NCBI RefSeq assembly: GCF_013839425.1
Contig: NZ_JACDNP010000008.1
Coordinates: forward strand, 62,001 to 126,000
DNA: 64,000 nt
From: Halorhabdus salina
GTDB lineage: Archaea; Halobacteriota; Halobacteria; Halobacteriales; Haloarculaceae
Direction of reading: 5' to 3'
The notes under the pieces were generated by a model. The model was not told where the DNA came from and did no database searches. It saw nothing but the letters and a program-made list of their open reading frames with translations. Numbering within the stretch: the stretch's first letter is position 1; the number at the start of each line of letters is the position of its first letter. Made by a program: the position numbers and the translations under genes. Below, piece after piece: positions 36,176 to 43,880 of this stretch.

Positions 36176-36208
36176 GATCAAACATTGCCCATAGGGCAAT
36201 GTTTGATC
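36176..36208. terminator. 15-bp perfect hairpin with 3-base loop
   Basis: GATCAAACATTGCCC and its exact complement flank ATA. The stem is long and has no mismatches. It may end transcription after the zinc-ribbon gene on the plus strand, although archaeal terminators are usually T-runs and none follows. It could be a processed or protein-bound RNA structure. Confidence 0.5.
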
Positions 36209-36297
36209 ATGTGCGGAGAAGGTTCGTTGACATCACCCCGCCGCCACATCCATCGTTATCCCGAATACCTAAGTCCGTGTACCGCATTGGTACCAAT

Positions 36298-36396
36298 ATG
36301 GCACTGAATCGTGAGGCCGAACGAGACATGGCCCGTGACGTCGAAGAAAACGCGGAATTGTACGAAGCGCTGGCTGCGTCGGCCGACGACGAATAG
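36298..36396 (+). CDS. Small acidic ORF (32 aa) next to Fic
   Basis: MALNREAERDMARDVEENAELYEALAASADDE is too short for family recognition, but its acidic-helical composition fits a short antitoxin or protein remnant. It ends 11 bases from the Fic stop on the opposite strand (convergent). Its AUG follows an AATACC/ACCAAT region rather than a clear ribosome site. Confidence 0.3.
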   Translation: MALNREAERDMARDVEENAELYEALAASADDE

Positions 36397-36407
36397 TAAT
36401 CGCTTTC

Positions 36408-36914
36408 CTATCCTTCGACTCGAAGGACCGTTTTGAAGTACAAGAGCCACACCAAGAAGAGTCGGTCGTGGCGATACAGCGTGTCGAGTCTGACGTTCTC
36501 GATCTCTCTTCTGATTGCGTGTGACCGGAGCACGACGTCGCGAGTGAGTCTTGGTGGCCACTGTCCTGGGGGGATCCCATTGTCCTGCAGGAGTTTTCGG
36601 AGTGTGGCGATCGCCGTGCGGTGGTTCGCATCGGGGAAGAAGTGACGCCCGGCGACGGCATGGACCCAGCCAGCACACTGCTCATAGACCGGCGCGTCGG
36701 TCGGGAAGTCTCTGAGAATCTGCCGAAGATCGCCGTTTCGGGTGACCCAGATTTTGTGGCGAGCGTCTTGGTGGGTCTGATGGTCGAATAGCTCATACTC
36801 TTTGTCGCTCGTCAGAAAATTCGTGTTTCGTTGTTTGAAGTTTTCGGCCCCGATACCGGAGAGGTCCGTGATCCGCGGGGCGTCGGGCTCGCCGCCTTCC
36901 CAACCACTCGCCAT
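36408..36914 (-). CDS. Fic/Doc-domain protein
   Basis: The 168-residue protein contains a central Fic-like motif, AGRHFFPDANHRTAIATL (His91 followed by FxDANxRT), which differs from classical Fic HPFxDGNGRT but matches Doc-type toxins. Doc phosphorylates EF-Tu; other Fic proteins transfer AMP. The first 40 residues (ITDLSGIGAENFKQRNTNFL) and helical C-terminus are divergent. No classical Phd antitoxin is adjacent; a tiny 32-aa frame converges on it. The flanking 19-bp direct repeats support an island origin. Confidence 0.7.
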   Translation of the reverse strand: MASGWEGGEPDAPRITDLSGIGAENFKQRNTNFLTSDKEYELFDHQTHQDARHKIWVTRNGDLRQILRDFPTDAPVYEQCAGWVHAVAGRHFFPDANHRTAIATLRKLLQDNGIPPGQWPPRLTRDVVLRSHAIRREIENVRLDTLYRHDRLFLVWLLYFKTVLRVEG

Positions 36915-36963
36915 GATCGCGGCTTAGTAGGGTGTAGGGAAAAAGTTAGCCGACCCGCGGTGC

Positions 36964-36982
36964 GTAGCCGGCGGTCATCGGG
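36964..36982 (+). repeat. 19-bp direct repeat, right copy
   Basis: Identical to 36141-36159. Its position just upstream of the Fic gene start (36914 on minus) places the Fic gene inside the repeat-bounded segment. Confidence 0.85.
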
Positions 36983-36990
36983 TAATTATC

Positions 36991-37275
36991 CTATCGGTTC
37001 CAGAATATCCGGAACAACTCCCTTCGCCCAGGGATGACAATCTGGACCAAGACAACAACCAAGATAAGGATCGCCAGTGCAAACAGCGCCGCCGGCTCTC
37101 CGTTCAGAGCCGCGCCGATCAAGCCTTTGCCATCCGATAGTAGTGTCTCGATCACATCACGCATTGCTGTCGCGGGTGCGCCGCCAGCGAATAGAACAGC
37201 AAAGAGAATCACGGGGAGCGGTAATAATTTCACGGCGTGTTCCAGCAAATGACCGGGATAGTCAACATCTACCAT
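36991..37275 (-). CDS. Small two-TM membrane protein
   Basis: The 94-residue protein has membrane segments at about 16-35 and 60-84 (AALFALAILILVVVLVQIVI), with a charged end GRRELFRIFWNR. No family is recognised. It lies outside the right-hand direct repeat. The ATG at 37275 is the only start. Confidence 0.5.
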   Translation of the reverse strand: MVDVDYPGHLLEHAVKLLPLPVILFAVLFAGGAPATAMRDVIETLLSDGKGLIGAALNGEPAALFALAILILVVVLVQIVIPGRRELFRIFWNR

Positions 37276-37478
37276 GGTTGGTATTATTGGCTAGCAAATA
37301 GATGAGCTTTGTCCGACGAAGTTTATTACGGACAGAGTACAGTGAAACGGCTACTGTCTACATCTCAGTAGAGCGCGGTAGTTTTAGTAGATATGGAACG
37401 GAACGAACGAGACTACCGTGCTGGATAGATCCTCTATATCTTGCATGCCAACTAGTAGTCGTGTGAGCAGATCATACA

Positions 37479-37601
37479 TTATTTCGCCAGATTAGGCAAG
37501 AGCTTCGAGACGATTCGATCCTGGATGTGCGGATCGAGTTTGTCAAACTGCTCTGCGGCTTGGGACGTGAACGCCCAGGTCCAGTTTCCCTCACTTGTCA
37601 T
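37479..37601 (-). pseudogene. ParE/RelE-type toxin N-terminal fragment
   Basis: The 40-residue frame MTSEGNWTWAFTSQAAEQFDKLDPHIQDRIVSKLL... has the N-terminal helix pattern of RelE/ParE toxins (W.F...A...F.KLD...Q..I...L), but a stop follows where about 45 more residues are expected. Its ATG overlaps the antitoxin stop in typical TA fashion. It is a truncated remnant, with the second half lost in the AT-rich DNA downstream. Confidence 0.65.
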
Positions 37602-37999
37602 CGTTTTTCCGGCCCATCATCGCCAGCACCTCGTCTCGTGAGACGAGTTTGGCGCCGTCCGACCGCAACTCGTGTTCGCTCGCCGCGATCTGTTTCCACC
37701 CGTCCCGGGAGAACGCCGGATGTTTCACAGCGTCGCGGGCGGCGTACCGGAGGAACTCGCTACGGGAATTGAATCCCTGTTCCTTTCATTCGGTCGGGCG
37801 TAATCAATTTCGGCAGTGGATCAGATACTGCGTCTGTTCAGAGCTGAAAAAGTGTGTTCGGCACAGGTGGCCGGCAAAACAATTACGCACGACCGTATCA
37901 GGTGGTACCGATGTCGTCGAGAAATGCCTGACTGAGCCGGAGGTTGATCTGTACCGTTTCCGAGTCATCGTCGCCAATCTCGGAGGTCGAATTGGACAT
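37591..37999 (-). pseudogene. RHH-type antitoxin gene split by MITE-like insertion
   Basis: The 5' part (37999 to 37901; MSNSTSEIGDDD..., including TVQINLRLSQAFLDDIGTT) is an RHH (CopG-like) beta-strand and first helix. The continuing helix and C-terminus (EQGFNSRSEFLRYAARDAV, then ...EVLAMMGRKNDDK) reappears on the other side of the 105-bp element at 37791-37895. The two halves join into a normal antitoxin of about 85 residues if the element is removed. The stop at 37591-37593 overlaps the toxin start. Confidence 0.75.
37791..37895. mobile_element. 105-bp MITE-like element with imperfect terminal inverted repeats
   Basis: The left end CGGTCGGGCGTAAT and the right end (reverse complement CGGTCGTGCGTAAT) match at 13 of 14 positions and continue with weaker similarity for about 10 more bases. 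There is no coding frame. It sits within the RHH antitoxin gene and adds a stop at the junction. On the minus strand both flanks contain TGA close to the element, possibly a short target duplication that has decayed. Family of the mobilising transposase is unknown. Confidence 0.7.
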
Positions 38000-38257
38000 A
38001 TACGTAACTTCACGCTTGGGATGGATATGTCTTCTAGGCTCTTCCCTGATCTAGTGAAATAACTATCTGATTAGTAACATTGTTATGAGTTGCCGTGCAA
38101 GATGGAAGGCGCGAGTCTTGCACGACGTGCTGCTCAAATGGCAGGCGAAGAGAATTAGTCGATACAGTGGACGTGACTACCATCTATCCGTGTTACAAAC
38201 CCTTAATCAGAAAATTGATGGTTATATATAAGTATATCCGAGTTATGTAACTAACTG
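38000..38257. other. AT-rich spacer with hairpin copy 2
   Basis: There is no coding frame. Holds a second dispersed hairpin (38094-38124) and, close to 38225-38235, an AT-rich ATATATAAG stretch that is a good TATA box for the downstream gene. Confidence 0.6.
38094..38124. repeat. Dispersed hairpin repeat, copy 2
   Basis: CGTGCAAGA and TCTTGCACG form the stem; the loop contains GGAAGGCGCGA, and the loop core GAAGGCGCG is shared with the copy at 35510-35542. The two copies are in the same orientation, 2.58 kb apart. Confidence 0.75.
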
Positions 38258-39508
38258 ATGGTTCAGAACACGACCAGGCGGACGTTTCTCAAGAGTATCG
38301 GTGCGACAGCAGCGACTGCGGGTGTGGCAGGGACGGCGAGTGCGCAAGAATATCGCACGTCGACCCGGTTCGCGGTGTTCAACATCGAGGAGCTGACGAC
38401 CGGGCAGGTACAGGAGACGGAATCCAGTTTCTCTGCTGACGATTCGACCGACGAACAGGCTGAGGCGGCCGCACGCGTCATTCAGGAGATCCGTCCCGAT
38501 GTCATCGCTCTTAAAGAGTTAACGAACAACATCCAGCAAGGAAAAGCGACGGACAAAACGAACGTCCGGGCGTTCATCGACAACTACCTGCGCGAACCCC
38601 AGGCGGATCACCTCGACCCGATCGCTTACCCCTACACGCTCCAGCCGAAGAGCAATACCGGCGTCCTTCCGGAAGACGAGGGAGAAACGAACTACGACTT
38701 CAACAAGGACGGGGAAGCCGGCTCGCGTCCCGGTGACGCGTTCGGGTTCGGGCTCTATCCCGGCCACTACGCGTTTGCCATCGCGAGCCAGTATCCGATC
38801 ATCGAGTCGGAGATCCGGACCTTCCGGAAGTTCCGCTGGAAGGACATGCCGGGGAACCTGATGCCGGTTGACGACGGTTCCGAGACCCTCTCGAAGGAAG
38901 ACGGTGACCTCTGGCTGACTCCGGAAGAGGCCCAGATCTATCGGCTGTCCTCGAAGACGCACATCGACGTGCCGATCCGCATGGACGGGGAGGTCGTCCA
39001 CGGATTAGTCTCCCATCCGACTCCAGCTGCCTTCGACGGGGCGAACAACTTTAACGAGCGGTGGAACCACGACGAGAACCGGTTCTGGGCCGATTACGTC
39101 GCGAGCGCGGACTACATCTACGACGACGACGGCAACGAGGGCGGGCTTGAGGACGGTGCCCCCTACGTGCTGATGGGGGATATGAACACGGGCTTCGGTG
39201 GACCGGCGGACACGTTCTTCATCGAAAACGACGACTTCTACACCGAAGAACTCCCCACGAGCGCTGGCGGTAATGCAGTCGGTAATCAGTATGCAACTGC
39301 GGAGTTCGGTGGCGGTTCGCTGGTCGACTATGTCCTCCCGTCACCGCATCTTACCTACGAGGGCGGTGCCGTCGTCTGGCCGACCGCGGACGACGAGGGG
39401 TCCGGGCTGGCTGAGGCCGCCGAGACTGCATCCGACCACCGGATGGTGTGGGCAGACGCGAATCTCGAACGTCCCGGGCTGATCCGATCGCTGGTGGACC
39501 GTCTGTAG
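38258..39508 (+). CDS. Tat-exported endonuclease/exonuclease/phosphatase-family protein
   Basis: The 416-residue protein begins with a twin-arginine signal MVQNTTRRTFLKSIGATAATAGVAGTASA (RRTFLKS motif, cut after ASA). The mature part is a DNase I/EEP-fold domain, with RFAVFNIEELTTG, the motif IRPDVIALKELTNNIQQ (Lys rather than the usual Asn/Gly before Glu), VLMGDMNTGFGG and the final ASDHRMVWADANL. The replaced residue near the catalytic Glu and the lack of neighbours leave substrate open: extracellular nuclease or phosphatase are both possible. It is one of the few complete genes in this island. Confidence 0.88.
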   Translation: MVQNTTRRTFLKSIGATAATAGVAGTASAQEYRTSTRFAVFNIEELTTGQVQETESSFSADDSTDEQAEAAARVIQEIRPDVIALKELTNNIQQGKATDKTNVRAFIDNYLREPQADHLDPIAYPYTLQPKSNTGVLPEDEGETNYDFNKDGEAGSRPGDAFGFGLYPGHYAFAIASQYPIIESEIRTFRKFRWKDMPGNLMPVDDGSETLSKEDGDLWLTPEEAQIYRLSSKTHIDVPIRMDGEVVHGLVSHPTPAAFDGANNFNERWNHDENRFWADYVASADYIYDDDGNEGGLEDGAPYVLMGDMNTGFGGPADTFFIENDDFYTEELPTSAGGNAVGNQYATAEFGGGSLVDYVLPSPHLTYEGGAVVWPTADDEGSGLAEAAETASDHRMVWADANLERPGLIRSLVDRL

Positions 39509-39576
39509 CACCCTCCTGCGCTCCGCGATTGTATTATGCTGCCCCACACTTTATCCGTCCACATCTATAATAATTA

Positions 39577-39720
39577 TTGGGGATAGAAACAGGCATTACC
39601 CCTTCCGAAACGTCCCTGTACGTGTGTCAAGACTGTGGAACCAGTGTTAAAACTGAACATTCAACTGAGTGTTCCGAATGTGGTGGGAAACTACGAAACA
39701 CCACGGTCCCGCACGACTAA
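39577..39720 (+). CDS. Small rubrerythrin-like zinc-ribbon protein (about 47 aa)
   Basis: The frame reads ...SLYVCQDCGTSV...STECSECGGKLRNTTVPHD, which is the pattern of haloarchaeal rubrerythrin-like-domain proteins (CxDCG...CPECGG..NI.VPR). Four cysteines bind one metal. The start is unclear: a TTG at 39577 is the only initiator-like codon upstream. TAATAATTATT just ahead could be a promoter but is too close for a leaderless start from it. Function unknown. Confidence 0.6.
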   Translation: MGIETGITPSETSLYVCQDCGTSVKTEHSTECSECGGKLRNTTVPHD

Positions 39721-40352
39721 TCACTCAATATCTGGTAACTCTGCAAGCTCAATAGGCGGATAGTTCGGCGAGAGACGGGTGAAAGAAAATGGTGATAGTG
39801 GTAGCTTCATCTTCTGTATCAGTCACACCTACTGACAACGTCCGAAGAGTTAGTGAGGACACTGCTGAATACAACGAGCGAGTTTTCCACTCGCGGTCAG
39901 TTTGGATCGGCCCCGCTTGATCGGTCAGTACAGACGTAAACGCTTCGGTATGGAGGTTACTGAAATACAGATACGACGGTGATTGGTAGGGACGGACTCA
40001 TTTGCGATTTATTCCATGACAACAAATAGCATAATACTGTTGGCGCTTCTCGGCACGACTATCACACATTCACCAATAATCAGTGATACAGCCCCAACCA
40101 GAGATCGTTGAACAGGCACACGTACTGAGCAGATGATTTACTATCTCAGCCACAAAAGAAGAGCAGCCGTCGTGCTGCATGGATGCTCTGTGCCCTATAT
40201 CTTGCACGCTCCCTGCTATCAACTTCGAAACATATGGCGCTGTTTCACTGTGTTCAGTAAGAGCCGTCTTCTATATAGATTCAAACCGCTGGAGAGGACA
40301 GGACAGGGAAAAGTATCCAGCGAGCTGGCGTCTTCCGCTGGGAAGACGATTG
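39721..40352. other. Gene-free AT-rich region
   Basis: No coding frame of convincing composition is present in these 632 bases. A partial arm of the dispersed hairpin (TATATCTTGCAC around 40196-40207) is present. The region ends at the ilvD stop. Confidence 0.6.
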
Positions 40353-42092
40353 TTAGTCGTCGGCGGTTGTCGCGTCACCGGATGCGTCGGGCACCTCGAT
40401 CGACGGCGTCGGCAGATCAGGCACTTCTAGGACGCCCCCAGTCGCGGCGCTGGTCGCCAGCGCGGCGAAGCGCTCTAAATTCCCCGTCGCGTTGAGTTGC
40501 GGCGGCTCCCATTCAGCAGCACGCTCGCGCAGTTCTTCGTCAGAGACGTCAAGTTCGAGCACACCCTCGTCGACATCGATCCGAATGGTGTCGCCCTCTT
40601 CGACGAGCGCGATCGGACCGCCCGCGGCCGCCTCGGGACTGGCGTGGCCGATCGCCGCCCCCCGAGTCCCGCCGGAGAAGCGGCCGTCCGTCAGCAGCGC
40701 GACCTCACCCGACAATCGGTGCGAGCCGCTGATCTTCGAGGTCGGTTCGAGCATCTCGGGCATGCCGGGGCCGCCTTTGGGCCCCTCGTAGCGAATGACC
40801 ACGAAGTCGCCGGGCTCGATCGCACCCTCGTCGTAGGCCGAGAGCATCGCCTGCTGGGACTCGAAGACCCGCGCACGCCCTTCGAATTGGTGCATATCTT
40901 CGTCCATCGCGCCGGACTTGACGACTGCGCCCTCGGGTGCGAGATTCCCTCGGAGCACAGACAGTCCACCCTCTTCGTGAACGGGATCGTCTCGCGGTTG
41001 GATGACTTCTCCCGGTTCGTCGCCTTCCTCCATGCGTTCGCCGATCGTCTTCCCGTCGACAGTGGGGAGATCAAGATGCAATAGGTCCTCGATGCGGCGA
41101 TAGAGCGCGGGCAGACCGCCATCCTCGCGTAAGTGTTCCATTCGCCAGGGGCCGGCGGGACTCATGTGTGCGAGGTGGGGGGTCCGCTCGGCGATCTCCT
41201 CGAAGTCAGTGAGTGTGATGTCCAGCCCCGCTTCCTGGGCGATGGCGGGGATGTGAAGCATGGTGTTGGTCGAGCCACCGAGTGCAAGGTCGACGGCGAC
41301 GGCGTTCTCGAAGCTCTCGCGGGTCAGAAAGTCGGAGGGACGCCGGTCCTCGGCGACGAGATCGAGGATCCGCTCGCCGGACTCGCGAGCGATCTCGAAC
41401 TTACGTTGGTCGGTCGCGCCGTGGGTCGCACACTCGGTCCAGGAGAGGCCCAGCGTTTCGGTGACACAGGCCATCGTGTTCGCGGTGAACATCCCGGCGC
41501 ACGAACCCTCACCGGGGCAGGCCGAACACTCGAGTTCGTACAATTCGTCGTCGGTCATCTCGCCTTCCTCGTACTGGCTGACGCCCTCGAAGACCGTCAC
41601 GAGGTCGGCGGGTTCGTCCTCGTACTCGCCGGCGGCCATGTGCCCGCCGGTGACGACGATCGCCGGGATGTCCAGCCGGGCGATCGCCATCAGCATGCCG
41701 GGGACGATCTTGTCGCAGGAGGCCAGTGCGACGATCCCGTCGAACTGGTGGGCGTTGGCCATGAGTTCGACGGAGTCGGCGATGACCTCCCGGGAGGGCA
41801 GCGACGAACGCATGCCCTCGTGGCCCATCGCGATGCCGTCGTCGACGGCGATGGTGTTGAACTCCAGGGGGGTGCCGCCGGCCTCGCGGACGCCCTCCTT
41901 GACGTACTCGGCGAGTTCGTCGAGATGGACGTGCCCGGGGACGATCTCATTCCAGGAGTTGGCGATCCCGATGTGGGGATTGTGGATCTCTTCGTCGCTC
42001 AGTCCAGCCGCACGAAACAGCGATCGGTGGGGTGCGCGGTCGGCCCCTTCGGTGACCTCCGCGCTACGAAGCCCCTCCTTCGAGTCGGCCAT
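40353..42092 (-). CDS. ilvD: Dihydroxy-acid dehydratase
   Basis: IlvD dehydrates 2,3-dihydroxy-isovalerate and its methylvalerate homologue in valine, isoleucine and leucine biosynthesis, using an iron-sulfur cluster. The 579-residue protein has full length and the cluster cysteines in ALASCDKIVPGMLMA and CSACPGEGSCAGMFTANTM, plus TDGRFSGGTRGAAIGHASPEAAAGGPIAL near the end. The ATG at 42092 is the only start. It is transcribed away from the hydrolase operon, across a 208-base divergent region. Confidence 0.97.
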   Translation of the reverse strand: MADSKEGLRSAEVTEGADRAPHRSLFRAAGLSDEEIHNPHIGIANSWNEIVPGHVHLDELAEYVKEGVREAGGTPLEFNTIAVDDGIAMGHEGMRSSLPSREVIADSVELMANAHQFDGIVALASCDKIVPGMLMAIARLDIPAIVVTGGHMAAGEYEDEPADLVTVFEGVSQYEEGEMTDDELYELECSACPGEGSCAGMFTANTMACVTETLGLSWTECATHGATDQRKFEIARESGERILDLVAEDRRPSDFLTRESFENAVAVDLALGGSTNTMLHIPAIAQEAGLDITLTDFEEIAERTPHLAHMSPAGPWRMEHLREDGGLPALYRRIEDLLHLDLPTVDGKTIGERMEEGDEPGEVIQPRDDPVHEEGGLSVLRGNLAPEGAVVKSGAMDEDMHQFEGRARVFESQQAMLSAYDEGAIEPGDFVVIRYEGPKGGPGMPEMLEPTSKISGSHRLSGEVALLTDGRFSGGTRGAAIGHASPEAAAGGPIALVEEGDTIRIDVDEGVLELDVSDEELRERAAEWEPPQLNATGNLERFAALATSAATGGVLEVPDLPTPSIEVPDASGDATTADD

Positions 42093-42256
42093 TGCTACCG
42101 TTCTATCGGTGATTGTTCAGGGAGTAGGTTTCGGTTTGCTGGCGGGTCACACGATTCGTCGAGCCCTGCGTCTTGCCGCCGATACCACATCCGATCTTGA
42201 CTGGATAGTTGGTGAGCACTCTACCACAATTTGTACTCTCCGACCAAGGCAACACA

Positions 42257-42283
42257 TATGAACGAAAAATATTTCTATTCATA
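42257..42283 (+). promoter_or_regulatory. Putative operator/promoter of hydrolase operon
   Basis: TATGAA (42257-42262) and TTCATA (42278-42283) bracket an AT-rich core GAAAAATATTTC (42264-42275, itself an imperfect palindrome) that would serve as the TATA region, about 27 bases before the GTG start at 42301. This suggests a leaderless message with a TetR site over the promoter; the operon encodes a TetR protein. Confidence 0.5.
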
Positions 42284-42300
42284 GGTTCAAACTCGGTCTT

Positions 42301-43278
42301 GTGATCGAGACAATTCACCGGTCGGTCGACAGAGCCCAGGGCCACCTCGCAGCCCGGCTTTTGCCGGAGGCTTCTATCGACTCGACAACGGAGGATCTCG
42401 ACCAGTTCACAGAGCAATCGCCTCGGAACGTCCATCCCGAGGCGGTCGAACCGGCACCGGTTTCCTTCGGCCCGTCAACCGGGCGGTTCCGGACGACCCG
42501 GACGCAGTTTCGGTTCCCGTCGCCAGTAACGACTGCTGAGTGTAACGAGACGGTCGTCGGACAGCGATGGAGGCGAGCAGGTGACGGTGATTCCAAGACG
42601 GCAGTCGTGATGCTCCATGGTGCCTGGGCGAGTGGGTTCTGGGCCGAACGAGTACTGTCCGGGCCACTGCTTGATGCCGGCGCGGACGTGTTCGTGATAG
42701 CTCAGCCCTATCACATGGAGCGCGCCCCTCCAGAATCCGATTATTCGGGCCAACAACTCTTTTCGGGAGACATTCCCCGGACGATCGAGGGAGTTATCCA
42801 GGCGACAGCTGACACGCGGGCACTGATCGGCGCGCTTCACGAACAGGGATACGACCACATCGGATTGAGTGGGATCAGTCTCGGTGGGAACGTCGCTGCT
42901 CAGACGCTCGCGTTCGTCGATATCGAAAGAGCCGTACTGACGATTCCCGGTGTGGATCTGTTCGAGACGATGTGTGAATCAGCGATGGCGCCTCTCCTTC
43001 GAGACAAAGCCATTGCGCATGGGTTTCCCGAGAAGCGTCTCAGACAGGCGTTCGAGGTCATCACGCCGATCGAATTCGACGATCCTGCCACCGACCCGGA
43101 CGACATTCTGGCACTGTACGGACGGTACGACGAGATCGCACCGCCGGGACCTGTTCGACGATTGGCTGAAACGTGGGGGTTCGGAACGCGATCGTTCGAC
43201 GTCGGGCATCGAACGATAGCCCTGAACATGCTCTCCCTGCGAACGTCTTCTGCTAGCTGGCTACTGGAGGCACCATGA
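42301..43278 (+). CDS. Alpha/beta hydrolase, first gene of TetR-SRPBCC operon
   Basis: The 325-residue soluble protein has an alpha/beta hydrolase core (VVMLHGAWASGFWAERVL near residue 100). The nucleophile elbow is HIGLSGISLGGNVAAQ near 190, with a later FDVGHRTIALNML His. The unusual elbow GISLGG keeps the Ser-x-Gly form (G-I-S-L-G). Start is GTG at 42301. Substrate is unknown. Its stop overlaps the TetR start by four bases, and the TetR and SRPBCC genes also overlap, so the three are one operon. Confidence 0.85.
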   Translation: MIETIHRSVDRAQGHLAARLLPEASIDSTTEDLDQFTEQSPRNVHPEAVEPAPVSFGPSTGRFRTTRTQFRFPSPVTTAECNETVVGQRWRRAGDGDSKTAVVMLHGAWASGFWAERVLSGPLLDAGADVFVIAQPYHMERAPPESDYSGQQLFSGDIPRTIEGVIQATADTRALIGALHEQGYDHIGLSGISLGGNVAAQTLAFVDIERAVLTIPGVDLFETMCESAMAPLLRDKAIAHGFPEKRLRQAFEVITPIEFDDPATDPDDILALYGRYDEIAPPGPVRRLAETWGFGTRSFDVGHRTIALNMLSLRTSSASWLLEAP

Positions 43279-43880
43279 GTCCGTTCACCGAGGACGACCG
43301 CGATCGGATCCGTGAGGCGTTGATCGAAGCTGGCCGAGATCGGTTCAGCCGGTACGGATTCCAGAAGACGACGATCGGGGAACTCACCGACGACGTCGGT
43401 ATCGCCCAGGGGACGTTCTATCAGTTCTTCGACTCCAAGGCGGAACTGTATCTGGCTGTCATCGAACGCGAGGCCGACCGGGTGTTCGACCCACTCGTCG
43501 AGAACACGCTCGGTGCGTACGACGATCCGGAACGCGCTCTCGAGGCGTTTCTTCGCGAGATGCTCGAAGCGATCGAGACGAACGATCTCGCCCGGTCGCT
43601 GCTCACCCAGAGTGAATACGCACTGCTCCGCCGGAAACTTCCGGCCGAGGCGATCGAGAAGCGCCGATCGAACAGCGTCGAGCGGTTCCTCACGTACATC
43701 GTTCAGTGGCAAGAGCAAGGCATTCTTCCGGAGGAGAACCCGGAAACCATTGCGAACGCGATCAGATCGGTTGCCTTCCTCGCGCTCCATCGCGAGGAGA
43801 TCGGCGAGGACTACGAGGCTGCCCGGGACGTGTTGATCCGCAGTGTCGCCGCCGGCCTGATCCGGGAGGACCAGCCGTGA
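43275..43880 (+). CDS. TetR/AcrR-family regulator of hydrolase operon
   Basis: The 201-residue protein has an N-terminal HTH (about 10-60: RIREALIEAGRDRFSRYGFQKTTIGELTDDVGIAQGTFYQFFDSKAELYLAVIE) and a helical ligand-binding domain. It is not closely related to the two TetR proteins at 27-29 kb. Overlaps on both sides indicate translational coupling. The probable target is the palindromic promoter at 42257-42283. Confidence 0.92.
   Translation: MSPFTEDDRDRIREALIEAGRDRFSRYGFQKTTIGELTDDVGIAQGTFYQFFDSKAELYLAVIEREADRVFDPLVENTLGAYDDPERALEAFLREMLEAIETNDLARSLLTQSEYALLRRKLPAEAIEKRRSNSVERFLTYIVQWQEQGILPEENPETIANAIRSVAFLALHREEIGEDYEAARDVLIRSVAAGLIREDQP

Noticed and set aside
41133-42200. Plus-strand frames of more than 300 codons opposite ilvD
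   Set aside because: Antisense to a textbook IlvD; they share no family pattern and overlap each other in two frames.
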